Part shown: positions 61,301 through 64,000 of the stretch, piece after piece
Numbering within the stretch: the stretch's first letter is position 1
How the letters are laid out: every line of letters starts with the position of its first letter
From: Nocardia sp. NRRL S-836
Lineage (GTDB): Bacteria > Actinomycetota > Actinomycetes > Mycobacteriales > Pseudonocardiaceae
Assembly: GCF_001279525.1 (NCBI RefSeq)
Contig: NZ_LGDY01000095.1
Span: 1-64,000, forward strand
Length of the DNA stretch: 64,000 nt
Reading direction: 5' to 3'
Notes under the pieces: generated by a model
What the model saw: only the letters and a program-made list of their open reading frames with translations
Database searches by the model: none
Told to the model about the DNA's origin: nothing
Program-made: the position numbers and the translations under genes

Positions 61301-63442
61301 GGGTGCCTCGCCCGGCAGCGGATCCCGGTGGCGGAGGCCAGGTCCCTGCTGCGGGGCGGGCCCCTGCAGTGGACCGGTTCGTTGCTGCGAACCGAGTCCT
61401 TGCTGCGGACTGGTTCGCTGATGCGGACCGGGCCCCTGGGAGCCGGGTTGTTGATGTAGGCCGGGACTCTGCTGGGGGCCGGGTTGCTGGTGCGGACCGG
61501 GACCCTGCTGCGAACCGCGTTGTTGCTGCGGGCCGGGGCCTTGCTGCGAACCGGGTTGCTGATGTGGACCGGGCCCCTGCTGAGGTGCGGTCCGTTGGTG
61601 GGTACCGGTTTGTTGGTGAGACCCAGGTTGTCGGTGGGTACCGGTGTGTTGCGGCGCACCGGACCGCTGCGGGCCAAACCCCTGCTGCGGGCCGCCGTGT
61701 GGCGCCGGGCCGCGCGTCGGCGCGACCTGTGGGTGAGCTGCCTGCGGCCCGGCCGGACCGCGCGGAGCCCCGCCCGGCACCGGTCCACCGGGAGGCGTGC
61801 CGGTCGGACCGAAACCCTGCGGGCCGTGCCCCGCGCCGGCGCCGGGCGGCGGCCCCTGCGGCACCGTGCCAGGACCACGCGGCGGCACACCGGCACCCTG
61901 AGGCGCCGTGCCGTTGAAAGGTGTGCCGCTCCGCGGCGGCAGGCCGGGGCCGCTGTTGCCAGGTCCTCCGTGCTGTCCGCCGGGAGGCATTGGCGCGTTC
62001 TGGTGTGGAGGCCCACCCTGATGGCCGGAGGGTCCGGCCGGACGCGAACCAGGTGCGTGACCCTGCATCGGGCCACCCGCGGCAGGAGACGTCATCGGCG
62101 CGCCGGTGGGCCGCGGCCCACCGGACGCAGGACCGCCGGGAACAGATCCACCAGGCGCAGACCCGCCAGGCACAGGGCCTCCGGCCGCAGGACCACCGGG
62201 AGCCGGTGACCTGCCGGCCTGGGGTTCACCGGTGCCTCCGGGCACGCCGGAACCACCCGGTGGGCGGCCACCACCCGCAGCCGCACCCGGAACGGGACCG
62301 CCCGCCGCCGGAGACCTGCCGACCGGACCACCCGCCGGGGGCGCACCTGCCGGGGACACACCTGCCGGAGCCCTCCCGGCCGTCGGTCCACCCCCTGCCG
62401 CAGGTCCACCACCCTGAGTCCGCCCAGCGGCAGGGCCACCACCCGCGGCCGGACCACCACCCGCTGATGGCCCACCAGCCGGAGCGCGCCCAGCAGCCGG
62501 ACCACCCGCCGATGACGCACCGGTCGGAGCACGCCCAGCAGCCGGACCACCGCCTGCCGCGGGCCCACCAGCCGGAGCCCGTCCTGCGGCCGGACCACCA
62601 CCGGCAGCAGGTCCGCCAGACGAGGCGGCACCCGTCGAAGGCCTTCCCCCAGGCCCACCTCCCGATGCCCCACCGGCTGCCGCCAGACCCGCCGGCGGCC
62701 TCCCACCCGGCCCACCGGGAGGCCCACCAGCCGCAGGCCCACCAGCCGCAGGCCCGCCACCCGGAGGCCCACCGGCCGCCGCCACACCCGTCGAAGGCCT
62801 GCCCCCGGGAGGCCCACCAGCCGCGGACGTCCCCACCGGACCACGCCCCGAAGACCCCACATCGGGCGTGCGCGACACCACCCCACCCGGCACGCCGGAA
62901 GCGGCCGGCCGCACAGACCCGGACGACCCGCCCGGCAACGTGGGCGGAGCCGACGTCCGCCCGGCAGAAGAGCCGGTCGAGGAGGACGGCGTGCTGCTCG
63001 ACGAGTTGCCCGACGTCTGGGTCGGCGTCTGCGACTGGATGCGGCTCATCGACGACGCAGCTGACTGGTCGGCGTTGCGCGCGGTGTGGGCGGTCTCCCT
63101 GGTCTTGGTGCCCGCGTTGTCGGCCGCGGCGGCGGCCTTCTCGGCGCCACCGCGGGCCGTCTGGATCGCGCGGTCGGCGTGTTGCATCGCCACCTGGCCG
63201 AACACGCCCGCGCTGCCGGAGGTGGCGTTGATGTTCAGCTTGCTCGCCACGCTGGAGCGAACCTGGTCGCCGCGGTTGGTGATCTTGCCACCGAGCGACT
63301 CGACGGCGTCCGGGTCCATGCGGCTGCCGCGGCCGCCCACACCGCCCGGTGACGACGAGGGTGACGGCGTGCTGTGGCTGCCGCTGTCGCTGTGCGAGCT
63401 GCCGCCGTGGTGAGAGGAGGACCCCCGAGTCCGGCCGGTCAT
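58310..63442 (-). CDS. giant polymorphic toxin-like protein: helical export domain, Pro/Gly stalk, ART-like, papain-fold and HAD-like domains
   Basis: A 1710-residue protein. A helical WXG100/EspX-like region lies at about 40-135 (MDPDAVESLGGKITNRGDQ). A low-complexity Pro/Gly/Gln/Arg stalk spans about 140-850. An ADP-ribosyltransferase-like domain (about 880-1015) has Arg891 (LHRGTG), SATS (930-933) and the ExE Glu993/Glu995 (NEKETLYAGG). A papain-fold toxin-like (Tox-PL, glutamine deamidase) domain (about 1140-1290) has Cys1170 (STNCVEAM), His1251 (GHVVRVV) and Asp1266 (YADPQTG). An HAD-like region (about 1365-1480) has FLGRDGH with Asp1378 and SLVDTSYKG. The ATG overlaps the stop of the WXG-like gene by one base. 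It is probably exported by a type VII system; domain activities are inferred from motifs. Confidence 0.82.
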   Translation of the reverse strand: MTGRTRGSSSHHGGSSHSDSGSHSTPSPSSSPGGVGGRGSRMDPDAVESLGGKITNRGDQVRSSVASKLNINATSGSAGVFGQVAMQHADRAIQTARGGAEKAAAAADNAGTKTRETAHTARNADQSAASSMSRIQSQTPTQTSGNSSSSTPSSSTGSSAGRTSAPPTLPGGSSGSVRPAASGVPGGVVSRTPDVGSSGRGPVGTSAAGGPPGGRPSTGVAAAGGPPGGGPAAGGPAAGGPPGGPGGRPPAGLAAAGGASGGGPGGRPSTGAASSGGPAAGGGPAAGRAPAGGPAAGGGPAAGRAPTGASSAGGPAAGRAPAGGPSAGGGPAAGGGPAAGRTQGGGPAAGGGPTAGRAPAGVSPAGAPPAGGPVGRSPAAGGPVPGAAAGGGRPPGGSGVPGGTGEPQAGRSPAPGGPAAGGPVPGGSAPGGSVPGGPASGGPRPTGAPMTSPAAGGPMQGHAPGSRPAGPSGHQGGPPHQNAPMPPGGQHGGPGNSGPGLPPRSGTPFNGTAPQGAGVPPRGPGTVPQGPPPGAGAGHGPQGFGPTGTPPGGPVPGGAPRGPAGPQAAHPQVAPTRGPAPHGGPQQGFGPQRSGAPQHTGTHRQPGSHQQTGTHQRTAPQQGPGPHQQPGSQQGPGPQQQRGSQQGPGPHQQPGPQQSPGLHQQPGSQGPGPHQRTSPQQGLGSQQRTGPLQGPAPQQGPGLRHRDPLPGEAPGVPPRRADSSVPPTRDSGPGRDTSPQNRHPGQTPTRPHDVPDHGAPTRRPGDHTADRSPGRATDRPLDRPDGRPGQDRAHDRPGQQRPTHDRPTHDRPAHDRPGHDRPSHDRPTQDRPAQDRPGQHTPDGNPQHPSPRDGALPPVALQHADLSHYAPGQLVHRKVDNFLADEHALHRGTGQHPDQVRRDGGFRPAKPNPRPDIIQHIQGDTNGIVSATSDVNVAMTFAGGKPTDTNTPAALRPKDEGTEFYVYRIKAPGGILSEPTQDRLGDTGNRHNEKETLYAGGINWRYVEGWHKVIVDGNGEKKLGEFVPNPDFIGGPRETAPKIPEHLEHRPPKEVEIDMRPSWVRERDEAEAAAREAAERGEAPPEPKPEPKPEAVPEEKKPERPLPTAAEMTASISSRLAGEPHEPAPKALHGGHGDEASQQRVLRERFPGIEQVNAHNAHRDGYSTNCVEAMIADERRYHGEQVEARPTRPEDVPEQGRLSRVREALGGQWTSHRDFDGVTKAMAGTPEGSRGAVAYRYTDDDGRTQGHVVRVVNTPDGVAYADPQTGKLAALPDNATDVRLLSEDYTDDTAHTHVEDDGGYGATPEEQRDEAVDRVADDLGITDPEKRQALADTYDAAREYTAPIIVDVAARIHDDLKVLADNDPDHRVVFLGRDGHSLALASRELDPVFFDRHASEVVLSRAVVEAALRDVERNDPSRDLSAIEEFRLHKKVAEEDVPGAYDRLSDYLDAAGVPIHSDSGISLVDTSYKGTVQEMLTAAFPDPEFQGHYAFHGQSPGDPHPDAKKGYLVDLGPEDGGGKPLRELSDDPGRTFAHQDAIGVIEETLHGTMSSPRRIDEDGPVQQPQRFEEDLTKGINPVKIAEPFRDPAVREGAKAMSLRAVVDVAREMAELRAEGGAWRDELAARAEHGRDQVRSWVAEDGSADPRFREVMDSLVRRGDKGAVIAVEDAVRDLPADEQRRVWTEFAALPGIVERDEYARRLREGKS
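60925..61045 (-). repeat. tandem 15-bp repeats encoding HDRPx pentapeptides
   Basis: Within the toxin gene, residues about 800-838 are eight consecutive five-residue units such as THDRP, AHDRP, GHDRP and TQDRP. The DNA shows corresponding 15-bp units with a conserved core (CCGGCCTGCTCACGA-like on the minus strand). Expansion by slippage is the likely origin. It is part of the stalk, not a CRISPR array. Confidence 0.8.
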
Positions 63443-64000
63443 CAGGCGGTGGCAGGCGGCACGTCGTACGGCTTCACCGCGTCGTAGGCGGACTTGGCGT
63501 AGCCGCCGTACTCCGCGAACCGCTCAAGCCCCTTGACCAGGCCTTCCATCTTCTGGGCGAGCTTGGCCATCCGGCCGCCGAACCGCGCCATCGCCGACGC
63601 CAGCTTCGACAGCCTGCCCGCGATCTTGGTCGCCATCATGGCGCCGCGGGTGCCCGCGTACCCGGCGTACGCGGCGATGGAGCTGCCCAGCGTGACCACC
63701 GCCGACGCGGCGGCGATCAGCGCACCCGCGATCAGCTCGCCGACCAGGTCGGAGATCCAGCCGAACACCAGCGACCGCAGTTCACAGACGAGCGCGCCGG
63801 ACAACGCGTAGATCGCCGCCGTGCCGTCCATGGTCTTGCCGAGCGCCTCGTACTCGGCGGCCATCTGGTCCATCTCGCGCTTGAACGCGTCACCCGCCGC
63901 GCCCTCCCAGTCGGAGACGCCGCGCAGGTCCTCGCGGTGCTCCTGGGCGATCATCTTCATCTCCAGCGCGGCCTGCTTGAGCTGGTCGGTGTTCGCGTTG
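63442..64000 (-). CDS. WXG100-like secreted/associated protein, N-terminus outside the window
   Basis: Only the last 185 codons are in the window. Residues with AGDAFKREMDQMAAEYEALG after SDWEGAAG form a WXG100-like helix-turn-helix, where the turn reads WEG. A long hydrophobic and Ala/Gly-rich stretch follows (SDLVGELIAGALIAAASAVVTLG, then a membrane-like segment AAYAGYAGTRG). The end is an amphipathic helix (RLSKLASAMARFGGRMAKL) with no toxin domain. The stop overlaps the ATG of the giant gene by one base (TGATG), so translation is coupled. Members usually guide or accompany type VII substrates. Confidence 0.7.
   Translation of the reverse strand, partial: NANTDQLKQAALEMKMIAQEHREDLRGVSDWEGAAGDAFKREMDQMAAEYEALGKTMDGTAAIYALSGALVCELRSLVFGWISDLVGELIAGALIAAASAVVTLGSSIAAYAGYAGTRGAMMATKIAGRLSKLASAMARFGGRMAKLAQKMEGLVKGLERFAEYGGYAKSAYDAVKPYDVPPATA

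Overview
The window is high-GC actinobacterial chromosome. Gene families, GTG/TTG starts and tight ATGA/GTGA overlaps fit Pseudonocardiaceae (a Lentzea, Saccharothrix or Actinosynnema-like genus); the genus is inference. The replicative polymerase gene dnaE1 at 13.1-16.7 kb argues for chromosome rather than plasmid.

Layout. 0-2.6 kb: end of a fasciclin lipoprotein gene (minus strand) facing a sigK/rskA pair, then a YhhN-family membrane protein and tRNA-Lys. 2.8-7.9 kb: an SAV2177-type methyltransferase, a small ORF coupled to an ECF-type sigma factor and a degenerate PAS-GGDEF-EAL protein, then a second, orphan RskA-like anti-sigma factor. 7.9-18.9 kb: molybdopterin oxidoreductase, secreted subtilase, dnaE1, fatty acid desaturase, SDR. 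19-24.1 kb (minus): an operon-like run of ribbon-helix-helix protein, DUF4097 protein, DrrA/DrrB-type ABC transporter and cytochrome P450, with TetR upstream. 24.2-26.7 kb: DMT transporter, MBL-fold protein, DsbA-like protein. 27.0-32.7 kb: a seven-gene unit that I read as an azomycin (2-nitroimidazole) type biosynthetic cluster. 32.8-42.8 kb: GMC oxidoreductase, PARG-like hydrolase, TIM-barrel protein, GT87 mannosyltransferase, MarR/SnoaL-like pair, ABC-F ATPase, Tat-exported glycosidase, orphan histidine kinase. 42.9-45.0 kb: membrane-anchored NACHT NTPase. 45.0-51.6 kb (minus): NCS1 permease, hydantoinase-like protein, two DUF917 proteins and a PucR regulator. 52.7-55.2 kb: a DUF4365/DUF2075 nuclease-helicase fusion. 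55.2-64.0 kb (minus): a WXG100-type gene cut by the window edge, a 1710-residue multidomain toxin-like protein, a nucleoside hydrolase and an SseB/YrhB-like protein.

How genes work together. In the azomycin-type cluster a PLP-dependent arginine hydroxylase (RohP-like), a DapA-family aldolase (RohR-like), a heme-oxygenase-like diiron oxygenase (RohS-like), a small protein in the RohQ position, a Rieske protein and an NCS1 transporter would convert L-arginine through 4-hydroxy-2-ketoarginine, guanidinoacetaldehyde and 2-aminoimidazole to 2-nitroimidazole. Two similar single-cysteine DsbA-like proteins flank the cluster. In the 45-51.6 kb cassette the permease would import a cyclic amide or ureide for the hydantoinase/DUF917 proteins under PucR control. 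The last operon has the architecture of a type VII secreted polymorphic toxin: an export-like N-terminus, a proline/glycine-rich stalk, an ADP-ribosyltransferase-like domain, a papain-fold deamidase-like domain and an HAD-like tail.

Regulatory elements seen include a SigK-type promoter for the fasciclin gene, paired TetR operators, helically phased TGGC repeats before the ribbon-helix-helix gene, and a MarR-type operator.
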